This document shows, one piece after another, positions 35,657 to 44,520 of a stretch of DNA of 64,000 nucleotides. Every line of letters begins with the position of its first letter. The first letter of the stretch is position 1. A model generated the notes under the pieces. It was given only the letters and a program-made list of their open reading frames with translations, had not been told where the DNA came from and did no database searches. The DNA is from Tatlockia sp. (GTDB lineage: Bacteria; Pseudomonadota; Gammaproteobacteria; Legionellales; Legionellaceae). The stretch spans positions 1 to 64,000 of the forward strand of contig JACCWI010000024.1 in the NCBI GenBank assembly GCA_013697725.1, in the 5' to 3' direction. Both the position numbers and the translations under genes were made by a program.

Positions 35657-36232
35657 ATGCCTTTTAACTTATTAAATCAATGGCTTATCGAAGAAAAAGA
35701 TGCTGGCGCACCAAACCCCCAGCACGCTGTTCTAGCCACTTCAACTTTAAATGCTTTACCCCATAGCCGCGTCATCGCAATTCGTGAAATTAGATCCACA
35801 GACTTAATTTTTTTCACCCAGAAAGGAACACGAAAAGTCTGCGAACTCCAAGAAAACCCGCAGCTATCACTCACTTTTTGGTTTGAATTAAATCAACGTG
35901 AAGTCATAATTGAAGGCTTTGCTGAGCCTTTAACGGATTTAGAAAACGAAAATTATTGGCATGCTTATCCCCATTCAGCCCAGCTGCGATTTGCAGCCTA
36001 TGCCCCCACTTCAATGCAGCCTATTTTATCCAAGCAAGAAATTGAAGCTAGCAAAGAAGCTATTGAGCAAAAATATCTCAATCAAAAACTGCCGCTTAAT
36101 CCTTTTTATTGTGGTTTTCGCATAATACCTCAACGTTTCGTTTTTTATGCTTATCGTTTGGATGAACTATCTGATGTCTGTGAATATCAATGGCAGAATA
36201 AGGTTTGGTCAAAACAACTGCTTTCCCCTTAA
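35657..36232 (+). CDS. Pyridoxamine 5'-phosphate oxidase-family flavoprotein (PdxH-like)
   Basis: This 191-residue cytosolic protein has the PNPOx split-barrel. The FMN-binding stretch SRVIAIREIRSTDLIFFTQK and GTRKVCELQENPQLSLTFWF align with PdxH, as do REVIIEGFAEPL and the C-terminal RIIPQRFVFY. Two points depart from true PdxH: it is about 25 residues shorter at the N-terminus, and the substrate-binding C-terminal motif (RLHDR in PdxH) reads RLDELSD. It may therefore be a PdxH paralogue with another substrate. It is followed 18 bases later by an SDR gene in the same direction. Confidence 0.75.
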   Translation: MPFNLLNQWLIEEKDAGAPNPQHAVLATSTLNALPHSRVIAIREIRSTDLIFFTQKGTRKVCELQENPQLSLTFWFELNQREVIIEGFAEPLTDLENENYWHAYPHSAQLRFAAYAPTSMQPILSKQEIEASKEAIEQKYLNQKLPLNPFYCGFRIIPQRFVFYAYRLDELSDVCEYQWQNKVWSKQLLSP

Positions 36233-36250
36233 ATTAAATTGGATTAGATA

Positions 36251-37030
36251 ATGACTGAGTTAAACAATAAAACCATTCTCATAACCGGTGCATCCAGTGG
36301 CATAGGACTCGCCTGTGCAAGGCTTTTAGCTAAAAAGGGTGCACGATTAATTCTTTGCGCTCGACGACAGGAACGCTTGGAACACCTTGCGAAAGAACTG
36401 GCTAAGGCGCATGGCACTGATTGCTTGCCTCTCCTGCTTGATGTAAAAAACAAATCCCAAGTTAGAGACAGCTTGAAAAAATTACCCTCGCAATGGCAAG
36501 GAATTGATGTGCTCATTAATAATGCTGGCCTCGCCCTTTCTAGCGATCCGATTCAACAAGGGTCTCTTGAAAATTGGGATAAAATGATAGATACCAATAT
36601 TAAAGGATTGCTTTATGTGACTCGAGCTATTTTACCAGGCATGTTAGAACGTGAAATGGGCCACATTGTAAATATCGGTTCCATTGCCGGTCAGGAATGT
36701 TATACCAACGGTAATGTCTATTGTGCTACTAAATTTGCTGTGAGAGCACTGACAAAATCGCTGCGAATTGATTTGAATGGTAGTCCGATTCGAGTGACAG
36801 AAATTGCTCCAGGTGCAGTTGAAACTGAATTTTCAGAAGTTCGCTGGAATGACAAAGAAAAAGCGAAAGCTTTTTATCAGGATTTTAATCCGCTTTTAGC
36901 TGAAGATATTGCAGATGCAATTTGCTATTGTTTAACACGGCCAGCACATGTCGATATTGCAGAGATGACAATTATGCCGACAGCTCAAGCAACGGCTTCG
37001 CAGATTTCTCGTTCTGGAAGGCTGGATTAA
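36251..37030 (+). CDS. Short-chain dehydrogenase/reductase (YdfG-like)
   Basis: This 259-residue classical SDR has the NADP-type Gly motif TGASSGIGLA (14-23) with Arg residues after the second strand (CARRQERL), NNAG, the catalytic Ser (NIGSIAG) and YCATK. PGAVETEFSEVRW after the active site is typical of YdfG, the 3-hydroxy acid/serine dehydrogenase of E. coli. All catalytic residues are present. It is probably co-transcribed with the PdxH-like gene. Confidence 0.88.
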   Translation: MTELNNKTILITGASSGIGLACARLLAKKGARLILCARRQERLEHLAKELAKAHGTDCLPLLLDVKNKSQVRDSLKKLPSQWQGIDVLINNAGLALSSDPIQQGSLENWDKMIDTNIKGLLYVTRAILPGMLEREMGHIVNIGSIAGQECYTNGNVYCATKFAVRALTKSLRIDLNGSPIRVTEIAPGAVETEFSEVRWNDKEKAKAFYQDFNPLLAEDIADAICYCLTRPAHVDIAEMTIMPTAQATASQISRSGRLD

Positions 37031-37075
37031 AATTTAATTTAAGTTTGTATAAATTACTTACTCAACCAACACAAA

Positions 37076-37372
37076 TTAAACACCGCCTTGTTGGGCGGGC
37101 CAGCCGACTAAGCCACAGTTGGGGAGATTCGGATTATAAACTCCGCTTAGCTCTTTCCAGCAAAAAGTTTTTAGACTGGTGTCTTTTTTGCATCCTGAGC
37201 AACTTTTCACTGCAATCGGTGGAACACCAACGCAGCGAATGGTAGTACTATCAGTAGGTGTTAAGATATATCCTGCGGGGCAGGCAATTGCAGCTACTGC
37301 AGATGAAGAAAAACCTAAAAACAAAGCTAAAGCTGCACCCGCGAAACTTGTTTTTAATAGAGTATGAGACAT
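37076..37372 (-). CDS. Small secreted Cys-containing protein
   Basis: This 98-residue protein has AGGAG eight bases before the ATG. A signal peptide (to about residue 27, ending SSSAVA) is followed by a 70-residue mature domain with six cysteines, including SCSGCKK, and a Gly/Pro-rich end (PNLPNCGLVGWPAQQGG). It converges on the SDR gene. No family is recognised; the even number of Cys and the export signal suggest a disulfide-bonded periplasmic or secreted protein. Confidence 0.68.
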   Translation of the reverse strand: MSHTLLKTSFAGAALALFLGFSSSAVAAIACPAGYILTPTDSTTIRCVGVPPIAVKSCSGCKKDTSLKTFCWKELSGVYNPNLPNCGLVGWPAQQGGV

Positions 37373-37406
37373 AACCTACTCCTGCATGATTACTATAAAA
37401 AAGAAA

Positions 37407-37473
37407 AACCCTAATTTAGCCACTCCCCAGTAATTAAAACTTATAATTTAATGGCTAAGAATGGTTCAGGGTT
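37407..37473. repeat. Interrupted inverted repeat (AACCCT...TTAGCCA / TGGCTAA...AGGGTT)
   Basis: AACCCTAA and TTAGCCA (37407-37422) pair with TGGCTAA (37452-37458) and AGGGTT (37468-37473) around an AT-rich loop. The arms are unequally spaced. It could be a structured RNA leader, a terminator for a plus-strand transcript, or a relic of a mobile-element end. Confidence 0.4.
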
Positions 37474-37794
37474 AGAGATCAACCTAGGAAAATTTAGTTC
37501 TTAATAGTCTAGCTAAACTGTTTTATTCAGATTAACTATATTATCGTTCCCGAGGGCCATTATCTGAAAATAAAGGAAATTATTCAGTACTTCAATATAT
37601 ATCTTATCTCTGCTCTTTAGAACCATTGGCTCGCAAAGATAGAAATACTTTCAAATTTAGAAACATAGAATTATTATAGTATAATTTTGATCATATTTGT
37701 TTATTATTAATCATTTTGCTCCCATAAATGTACCTTGGGAAGGATAATGAGTTGAAATTTTGCCAGTAAAAAATCAACTTATTAACCGAGAACA

Positions 37795-37814
37795 CTTAAG
37801 ATTACATTAATAAT
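37795..37814 (+). promoter_or_regulatory. PmrA-box-like tandem repeat upstream of the ADP-ribosyltransferase-like gene
   Basis: CTTAAGATT and ATTAATAAT are spaced 11 bases start to start (37795 and 37806), against the cTTAATatT consensus. It ends 59 bases before the ATG. The first half-site differs from consensus at one position and the second at two. Candidate only. Confidence 0.38.
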
Positions 37815-37873
37815 CTTCCGATATACTTAATCTAGGCCTATCAAATATTATTTTCTTCAATGTGGGAGGAATA

Positions 37874-40495
37874 ATGGATCGTTCAATCGCAAAGATCTTA
37901 AGTAAATTAAGGGTACATTTTGCTTTTGACGAGAGTGAACTAGAATTAAGCCCTGATGTTGAGGACAATTTGAGGTCTATCCAACTAATTTGTAATAGTG
38001 ACTATTATGATCAACGTTTTTATGGAAACGCCGCTTTAAATCGTAAAATTTTACTTGATGCACGCATAGCTCAGTTACTTACCCCTGAAACTATAAGCGC
38101 TATATTTTTAATTCATGCAAAGACAGCCACACTTAACTTTAATTCACCCATCGCGATCCGCAGAAACAGTTCAGGGCTTAGTTCTTTGGCTGCAGTTTTA
38201 TTTTATGGCTTTAATGAAGGGTTAGAAACTATTGAATCAATGCCTAACAATGAAAGCCTCTATGGCAAAGAAAACTATCTTCAACAAAAGGATAATTTTT
38301 TAAAAAATACAGAAAAAATAATTGAAAATATAAAAAGGGTAGCTACACAATTTAATATAGAAAAAGAAGAGGATAGAACGCAGGAAACTCGTACTCTTAC
38401 CGAAATGTTTGAATCAATTAACAATACAATAAGCAAAATAAAGGAAGATAAAAAAGAAAAGAGTTTACTCTATGTTCCCGGCTATTCTGCTGATGAAATA
38501 CGCTCACAAAGCTTGTATGGTTTTAGTATAAGTTGCCAGTTATTAGGGATAAAACATAAGATTGGTTCAAACAATACCATTTTATTAATTGAAAACTCTA
38601 GTCTCGATGATTTTGTCAATCAGTTTATCTCTTCGGATGAAGTTCTTCTTCATGGTAAGGTGATTCATTTGTTTTATGATCGTGTACATTTAGAAGCCTG
38701 CATCGAACAAAACATTCAAATAAATTTTCAAAATAAAAATTACTATTTAAGAGATGTTTTAAAGGAAATAGTAAAAAAAATTGATGGATCCCAAACCTCC
38801 AATCACGTTGCAAGAGAACAATTTTCTACTCGCTTAGCGCTATGCGACGTTCATCTTCGCGAAAATTTTTCTAATTATTATTTAAGAGAAACAATTTTAG
38901 TTGACCAAAAGCTACCTCTTGGTTATTTAGATATCAAACAAGCTATTTTAAGTATTGAAGCAAATATTGAAAAAAAATTATGGGATTTTAGCTACCTAAT
39001 AAATCTTTATTCTCAACGCGATTTTTTAAAATCAATCATCAACTTTTATGATCAGGCAGAAGGAAAGCTAAATTTAAAACAATCTACTATTTTAGCCAAA
39101 TGGCAAGAACCAAAAGGCTATAAGCTATTCACTGATAAAATGGGTTACTATTTTTTCTTAACAATGCTTAATGAAAAATTAACTCAGGAGCCGATTCAAG
39201 GGCCAAGACAAAAAAACCATGCATCAATCGAATTAGAAAATTTACTGCATCATCTATTAAATGGTTATGAACAAATGAAATGTTCATACAATGCTTTCAA
39301 TGAACTGGAAATTTCTATCGATAATAATCATTTTAATCTCAGTCAAATTTTGCTACATAAGCCCGATTTTGAGCATCTTTCTTTTTCAGAAAAACAATTA
39401 GCAAAATACGCAAATTTTGTTAATTATGTTGCCCCTCATAAACCCTTTATTAAAGTTGATGGTTATGAGGTAGAGCCCACGGTTGATAACTATAAAAAAA
39501 TGGATCCTCATGGCGAATTTTCTCATCTTCAATACGGAGAAAAACTGGCTATTTCAACTTATTTATCGGGTTATTTCTATCCTCATATTCAACATTTTTT
39601 AAGATCAAATGGTAGATTGGCTCAAGAACACGATTCAGAAGGTTTGAATATACTAGTCCCAGAAATAATATTATCTGCTGCAATTGCAACGCATGGGCTT
39701 TCAAAACCTATGATTGATAAAACTAAAAATGCTAGTTCTATACCGGTTAGAAATTATCGCAAAGAACATATAAACCCAAATGTTAATTTTTTTAAAGCTA
39801 GACTGACATCCTTGCAAAACAAAAGTCCCTTAGTTGAAAAAGGCTTTTTAAGTACAAGTGCTGATAATAGCTTTCAAACCCAATTTGCTAATATTAATGT
39901 TTTTAATGTGATTCATGAAGAATCTTCAAAACAAACTTTGGGGCGAAGAGTGAGTGTCCTATCTTCTTTTAGACATGAAAATGAATTTGTTTACAGCCCT
40001 GGAACACAGTTCCAATATACCGATTACCATAAAGTAGGTTCTTCTCATTTTTTTTCAGCCAAGCCTATGCGCTCAATTGAAGGATATGAGGTTAATTCCT
40101 ATACAGTACAAGCTAAAACAAAACATGAATTGCAAATAGTTAATAAGATGTTTGAGCTGTATTTAATTAACAATAAACACTCATCCCTTAGGCGCTTGTT
40201 TGATACCGTATCAAATGATGAAAAATTGAGCTGTGTGCGGAACGCTAAAAATTCTATCCTCACTCTAATTAAGAATTCTAAAGAAACTAATCTAAGTGCC
40301 GGCCAGTTAGAGGAAGCTAGGATGGCAATTCTAACAGCTATTGAAGCTAACAAAGCGATAGTCTCTAAGGCAACTATTGCCTCTTTGGGTAAAACAGATA
40401 AAGTGTTACAAGAGGCCTTAATCCGGGTAGAGCGAGTAATGAGTTATCCTGAAAATAAACCTCAGAATTTCGAACAAAATTCTCTGCAGTTTTGA
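37874..40495 (+). CDS. R-S-E ADP-ribosyltransferase-like protein, Dot/Icm effector candidate
   Basis: This protein has 873 residues from the ATG after GGGAGGA, with no signal peptide. The C-terminal third carries the ordered motifs of arginine-type mono-ADP-ribosyltransferases: a helix EKLAISTYLSGYFYPHIQHF ending LRSNGR, an Arg in NYRKE (Arg629; Arg626 is nearby), KGFLSTSAD with the STS motif at 660-662, and ENEFVYSPGTQFQ with E702-x-E704. Spacing (about 31 from Arg to Ser, 42-44 from Ser to Glu) suits SpvB/iota-type toxins, and Legionella SidE proteins carry the same signature. Residues 1-540 are helical and unknown (LLYVPGYSADEIRSQSLYGF near 199-218). NAD-dependent ADP-ribosylation of a host protein is the predicted activity; the target is unknown. 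Confidence 0.75.
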   Translation: MDRSIAKILSKLRVHFAFDESELELSPDVEDNLRSIQLICNSDYYDQRFYGNAALNRKILLDARIAQLLTPETISAIFLIHAKTATLNFNSPIAIRRNSSGLSSLAAVLFYGFNEGLETIESMPNNESLYGKENYLQQKDNFLKNTEKIIENIKRVATQFNIEKEEDRTQETRTLTEMFESINNTISKIKEDKKEKSLLYVPGYSADEIRSQSLYGFSISCQLLGIKHKIGSNNTILLIENSSLDDFVNQFISSDEVLLHGKVIHLFYDRVHLEACIEQNIQINFQNKNYYLRDVLKEIVKKIDGSQTSNHVAREQFSTRLALCDVHLRENFSNYYLRETILVDQKLPLGYLDIKQAILSIEANIEKKLWDFSYLINLYSQRDFLKSIINFYDQAEGKLNLKQSTILAKWQEPKGYKLFTDKMGYYFFLTMLNEKLTQEPIQGPRQKNHASIELENLLHHLLNGYEQMKCSYNAFNELEISIDNNHFNLSQILLHKPDFEHLSFSEKQLAKYANFVNYVAPHKPFIKVDGYEVEPTVDNYKKMDPHGEFSHLQYGEKLAISTYLSGYFYPHIQHFLRSNGRLAQEHDSEGLNILVPEIILSAAIATHGLSKPMIDKTKNASSIPVRNYRKEHINPNVNFFKARLTSLQNKSPLVEKGFLSTSADNSFQTQFANINVFNVIHEESSKQTLGRRVSVLSSFRHENEFVYSPGTQFQYTDYHKVGSSHFFSAKPMRSIEGYEVNSYTVQAKTKHELQIVNKMFELYLINNKHSSLRRLFDTVSNDEKLSCVRNAKNSILTLIKNSKETNLSAGQLEEARMAILTAIEANKAIVSKATIASLGKTDKVLQEALIRVERVMSYPENKPQNFEQNSLQF

Positions 40496-40525
40496 TAAAT
40501 CTATTATGTGTGCAAAGTATCCTTG

Positions 40526-40855
40526 TTAATTTTTATTTTGCATGACTTCTTCATGCACTAATTTAATCTGTTGCTGCAAAGTAGTTTGAACTTGTTGGAT
40601 TTGGCCCTGTGTAATAGAACTGAGTTTTTGGATTTGTCCCTGTAACTGGTTTTGCATTTGTTTCATTTGATTTTGGAATTGTGAGTTAAGTTTATCGAGT
40701 TGAGCTTGCTGATCTATCAAGAGTTGTTTGATTTGCGCTTGTACCTGATTGCTTAGTTGCTGGATTTGTTGCGGTGTAGAACCGGTCAGTTGTACGGGGT
40801 CCGCTTGAGCTAAGCTAAATGTGCAAACTGATACGAGAAAAATAATCCTTTTCAT
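40526..40855 (-). CDS. Exported Gln-rich coiled-coil small protein
   Basis: This 109-residue protein starts at the ATG at 40855, seven bases after AAGGAG. It has a signal peptide (MKRIIFLVSVCTFSLAQA) and a mature region that is one Gln-rich helix with heptad-like spacing (QLDKLNSQFQNQMKQMQNQL...), with repeated Q-I-Q-x-L units. It likely forms a periplasmic or surface coiled coil. No domain is recognised. Confidence 0.7.
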   Translation of the reverse strand: MKRIIFLVSVCTFSLAQADPVQLTGSTPQQIQQLSNQVQAQIKQLLIDQQAQLDKLNSQFQNQMKQMQNQLQGQIQKLSSITQGQIQQVQTTLQQQIKLVHEEVMQNKN

Positions 40856-40931
40856 GAACAACTCCTTTAAATTAATAACCATTAGTCCTGTTTATCTTTA
40901 ATTAAATTTTCTTTGATTGCAAGCAACTCTT

Positions 40932-41609
40932 TTATAAATAACTATTTACAATTTGCTCGGTAAAGCTTGCACGCAAATAAAAACCACGAGGGAGAGTAAG
41001 CTCTTTTCTGCCTTCGCTGTTAAATCCATAACACAGCGATTTGGCATTTGCCGCTTTGGGTCTAATTTGTAAATATTGGCCAATCGTAGCATTTATTTCT
41101 CCAAGTTGACCGGTAGTAATCATCAAAATTAATTCATTCCAGTCCTGCGCTAAAATAGCTGTCTCGCTAGAATTAGGTGACCATAGAAAACCACGACCAA
41201 TGCGACGATGACCAAAGGGAATTGTAATATCTCCTTCAATTGGCAACCAAAGCACTCTTTGTAATTTGGCATAGCATTGTGAAGACTGCCAATTTTGTTG
41301 ATGAATAGTTAACAAAGGGATGCTAGTGACAAAGGTTGATTCAGAAGGTTTTTTGTTATTGTTTAAGGGCAACGTTTTCAGTTCAATGCCCAGATTTGCA
41401 AAATCCGGTATTGCCTTGTTACCAGCAGTTGTGCCTAAAGCTTGTTCGATTGCCATACCTGTCCAGCCCTTTCGTCGCTGTTTTTTATCAGGTATTCTAA
41501 GCTCTAACAGAGCTGCAAGTTGAGAAAAACTAAGCCCTTCGATACTGGAGCAACGTTCTAATAATTCGTCTTCAGACTGTAATAGGCTTTTTGACTGTGA
41601 ATGGATCAT
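40932..41609 (-). CDS. mutH: DNA mismatch repair endonuclease MutH
   Basis: This 225-residue protein nicks the unmethylated strand at hemimethylated GATC under MutL control. The catalytic residues Glu55, Asp69, Glu76 and Lys78 (AIEQALG; DFANLGIELKTLP) are each one position from those of E. coli MutH. RKGWTGMAIEQ and PRGFYLRASFT are also conserved. I chose the ATG at 41609 behind AAGGTG; the GTG two codons earlier is weaker. It overlaps the 3' end of the upstream channel gene by 38 bases. A MutH gene implies Dam methylation in this organism. Confidence 0.93.
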   Translation of the reverse strand: MIHSQSKSLLQSEDELLERCSSIEGLSFSQLAALLELRIPDKKQRRKGWTGMAIEQALGTTAGNKAIPDFANLGIELKTLPLNNNKKPSESTFVTSIPLLTIHQQNWQSSQCYAKLQRVLWLPIEGDITIPFGHRRIGRGFLWSPNSSETAILAQDWNELILMITTGQLGEINATIGQYLQIRPKAANAKSLCYGFNSEGRKELTLPRGFYLRASFTEQIVNSYL

Positions 41610-44520
41610 GCTCACCTTCTTTCAATTCAATGCTGATTGGCGGTATTGGAGCTCTCACACCAGCGGCTTTGAATTGCGCCATAATGGCGAACAAAATTTT
41701 AGAGCGCACTTCAAAACGAGTATATAGTTGTACGTTAATAAAATAGCGTACTTCAAATTCAAGTAAAGCATCGTCAATTTGCTTAAGAAATACTTGTGCT
41801 GGAGGCTCCGGAACGATTTCTGCGGTCGTTGCCAAGACATCACAAATTAATTGTTGAATCATTGCCGGATCATCAGCACGACTCACCTTGATAGGTACAA
41901 CGGTTCTAACAATCGAGTCTTGATGAGTCCAATTGGTAAAAGGTTTATTTAAGGTTTCTGCATTGGGAATTAATACTTCCATATTATCCCAGGAAGATAC
42001 ACGCATGGAACGAATACCAATATGAGCCACGCGCCCTTCATGAGCGCCTATGGTAATCAAATCCCCTTCGCGGACTGGACGTTCAATCAATAACATAAGA
42101 CCTCCCACTATATTGGAAGCAAAGTCACGTAGTCCAAAACCCATACCGACAGCAAGACCGCCGATAACCATTGAAAGGCCGCTAAAATCAAGACCTAAGG
42201 CTCTCAGAGCAATAAAACCACCAATCAAAATTACTGCGTATTGCGTAAATACCGATAGACTATTTCTTACACCGGCATCCCTGGCGTCACGGTAAAGTCT
42301 TCGATAACAAAACTCACGAGTCCATTTTGAAATCCATATAAAGACAGAAGACAAAATAAAAAATTCAATCATGGAAATCGCTGTGATATGAATACCTGAC
42401 ATATTAACCAAAGGATATTCTGCATATTCTTGCATTCGATCGAGCATCACTGCATCTGAGTTCCAGCCAAAGAGTTGGAATAAAACAATAATACTACCAA
42501 GGAACAATAAGACACGGCAGATTTTGTCCAAGGGTTTTAAAAAAATCTCAATCCAGAGCCAACCATTGGCTGTTGCGGAGATAAGCCATTCTGAGAAGAG
42601 TTCGAGTGCATCAAAAATCATTCCGCGTATTAAAACATAGGCAGTAATGATTATAAGAATTTGTGCTTGATAACGACTCATAGTCCAAGCTAGATTGATA
42701 TAGCCAATCAAGCCAATGATGGCTGTAGTAAATAAAGTGAGAGGGATTAGAACAACCAGAAGAATTATTGCATTGCGTAGATAGCGTTTTTTGGTGACTA
42801 AAATCGGATTAATCAAATGGGAGATAACTTCGCGTGAACGCCATAAAACCATAGAGACTGAAACAAGAAATAGCATAAATAAACGGCTGAAAATATCCTG
42901 TAAAAGAGAAGACAACGGTAATTCATTGGATATCACCATCAAAGCCGTAGTCCAACCGCCTACTAAAAAAAGCCATTTAAGTCGATAGAATAAAGAAACG
43001 TCATAGCCTGAAGAATCACTAACTCTCTCAAGCAAGGCTAAGCTTGCGGTTAAAATCAAAAGACGAAAGGTAAGCCAAACCACCATCAAATTTAAGAGAA
43101 GTTGATAATTTGCAAAGGGCACATGATTTAAATAAAGAGAGAGAATTACTAAAGTGGCAACCGTCAAATGGGGTAAATTCCGGCAAATTAAAGTTAAGGC
43201 GCCATCATATAAATGGCCAGATAAACGCGAACGTTCCTTATCACGAGTTAAACCTTTCAAGACCTTGTGTAAACCAAAAGAAAAAAGAACTGTAAAACCA
43301 AGTGTCAACCACATCATCACGGCAGGAAATAAATCTTGCCAAAGATAATTTTCCTTGACCTTAAATACTAGCGCCTTGGCATAATTATAGAGCTGACCGG
43401 GAATTCCATAGGTTTGTTCAATAATAGTTGGCCAGCTATCTAACCGAAATTCTGATAAACTTTGTCTTACAGACAATTGTTTTTTTAATTCCAATTCATG
43501 ATTTTCTAAATCTTCCTGTAAAGTTTGTTCTTGAATAGTAATTTCAACCATTCTCGATTTAACAATCGAAAGTAAGGAAGCAAATTGCTGTTTTAAATTT
43601 ACATCGGTTAACTGCAAACGCGAACCACTTAATAAGGACGACATTTTTTTTAAAGATTGTTCAAGATCTGATAATTGATTAATCGTATTTTTATAGGTTT
43701 CCGTAACGGCTTGTAAAGTTCGAATATCAGGACTTTTTTGCAAGAGAAAATCGGCCTTGACTTGCTTTTTTTGCAAATCGATTTCAACAAGACGAAGCTG
43801 CGTTAAATTTATTAGCTGATTATTTAACAGTAATTTCGCTTCAAGATTAAAATTATGCGTGGAGCTATCATTTATTTTCGCTTCTTGCTGTAATTTAATG
43901 CTGTTTTCATAAAATTTATCTAAAGAATCTCGAAGTTTGTCATCCTGATTGTGAAGTTTAGTAAGCTGTACTGCCAGTTCGTTTTTAGCTTTCCATAAAT
44001 CCAACTGTTGATTCTGAATCACTAAAGCAGTTTGAAATTGGTTAGATAAAACCAAATTTTCATTAATTAATGCGATCGTTTTTTTATTAATTTCACTAAG
44101 TGTATTAAGCTGACTGATTCGTTCTTGGGCTGAGATTTGTGTCACGTCAAAGATAGGTTTTTGTTGCAGACGTTTTAAACGAAGATTAAAATCTTGCTGC
44201 TGTTTTTTTTGATTGACTAAAAAACTCTCGAAACTTGCAATTTTTGCTTGATTTAAAACCAACATAGCTCGCTGCTCTTGCATGCGTTTGCTGTACTCTT
44301 CCAAATTACCTGGAGCTGAGAGTAGTTTTGCTTCATTTAAAGCTTGAGCCAAATTATTTTTTTCTTGCACTAAATATTCAATTAATTTACTGGCATTTGG
44401 TTCCGATTTTGCCCAAAGGGGATTTATCGCCAGAAATAACGAGGTAATAAAGAAGACTAGACTTAAACGCCAATTAGAATTGGCGCCATATAACTTATGT
44501 AATTTGTGGTTTTGGTGCAA
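41572..44520 (-). CDS. Large mechanosensitive channel of the MscS family (MscK/MscM-like)
   Basis: This 982-residue membrane protein has a signal sequence (about 18-38, [19 protein letters not shown]), a long periplasmic coiled coil (40-370), about eight to ten membrane helices and a C-terminal MscS domain. The pore helix is [20 protein letters not shown] and the beta domain follows ([14 protein letters not shown]...[15 protein letters not shown]). It opens under membrane tension to release solutes after hypo-osmotic shock. It is a little shorter than E. coli MscK or MscM. The start is TTG at 44520, seven bases after AGGA, overlapping the aspS 3' end by 26 bases. Confidence 0.9.
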   Translation of the reverse strand: MHQNHKLHKLYGANSNWRLSLVFFITSLFLAINPLWAKSEPNASKLIEYLVQEKNNLAQALNEAKLLSAPGNLEEYSKRMQEQRAMLVLNQAKIASFESFLVNQKKQQQDFNLRLKRLQQKPIFDVTQISAQERISQLNTLSEINKKTIALINENLVLSNQFQTALVIQNQQLDLWKAKNELAVQLTKLHNQDDKLRDSLDKFYENSIKLQQEAKINDSSTHNFNLEAKLLLNNQLINLTQLRLVEIDLQKKQVKADFLLQKSPDIRTLQAVTETYKNTINQLSDLEQSLKKMSSLLSGSRLQLTDVNLKQQFASLLSIVKSRMVEITIQEQTLQEDLENHELELKKQLSVRQSLSEFRLDSWPTIIEQTYGIPGQLYNYAKALVFKVKENYLWQDLFPAVMMWLTLGFTVLFSFGLHKVLKGLTRDKERSRLSGHLYDGALTLICRNLPHLTVATLVILSLYLNHVPFANYQLLLNLMVVWLTFRLLILTASLALLERVSDSSGYDVSLFYRLKWLFLVGGWTTALMVISNELPLSSLLQDIFSRLFMLFLVSVSMVLWRSREVISHLINPILVTKKRYLRNAIILLVVLIPLTLFTTAIIGLIGYINLAWTMSRYQAQILIIITAYVLIRGMIFDALELFSEWLISATANGWLWIEIFLKPLDKICRVLLFLGSIIVLFQLFGWNSDAVMLDRMQEYAEYPLVNMSGIHITAISMIEFFILSSVFIWISKWTREFCYRRLYRDARDAGVRNSLSVFTQYAVILIGGFIALRALGLDFSGLSMVIGGLAVGMGFGLRDFASNIVGGLMLLIERPVREGDLITIGAHEGRVAHIGIRSMRVSSWDNMEVLIPNAETLNKPFTNWTHQDSIVRTVVPIKVSRADDPAMIQQLICDVLATTAEIVPEPPAQVFLKQIDDALLEFEVRYFINVQLYTRFEVRSKILFAIMAQFKAAGVRAPIPPISIELKEGEHDPFTVKKPITV

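Larger units (their letters stand above)
37373..37873. other. Long AT-rich intergenic region
   Basis: These 501 bases have no supported ORF. They contain an interrupted inverted repeat (37407-37473) and a PmrA-box-like repeat (37795-37814). Very low GC compared with the adjoining SDR gene fits an acquired effector locus. Confidence 0.5.
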
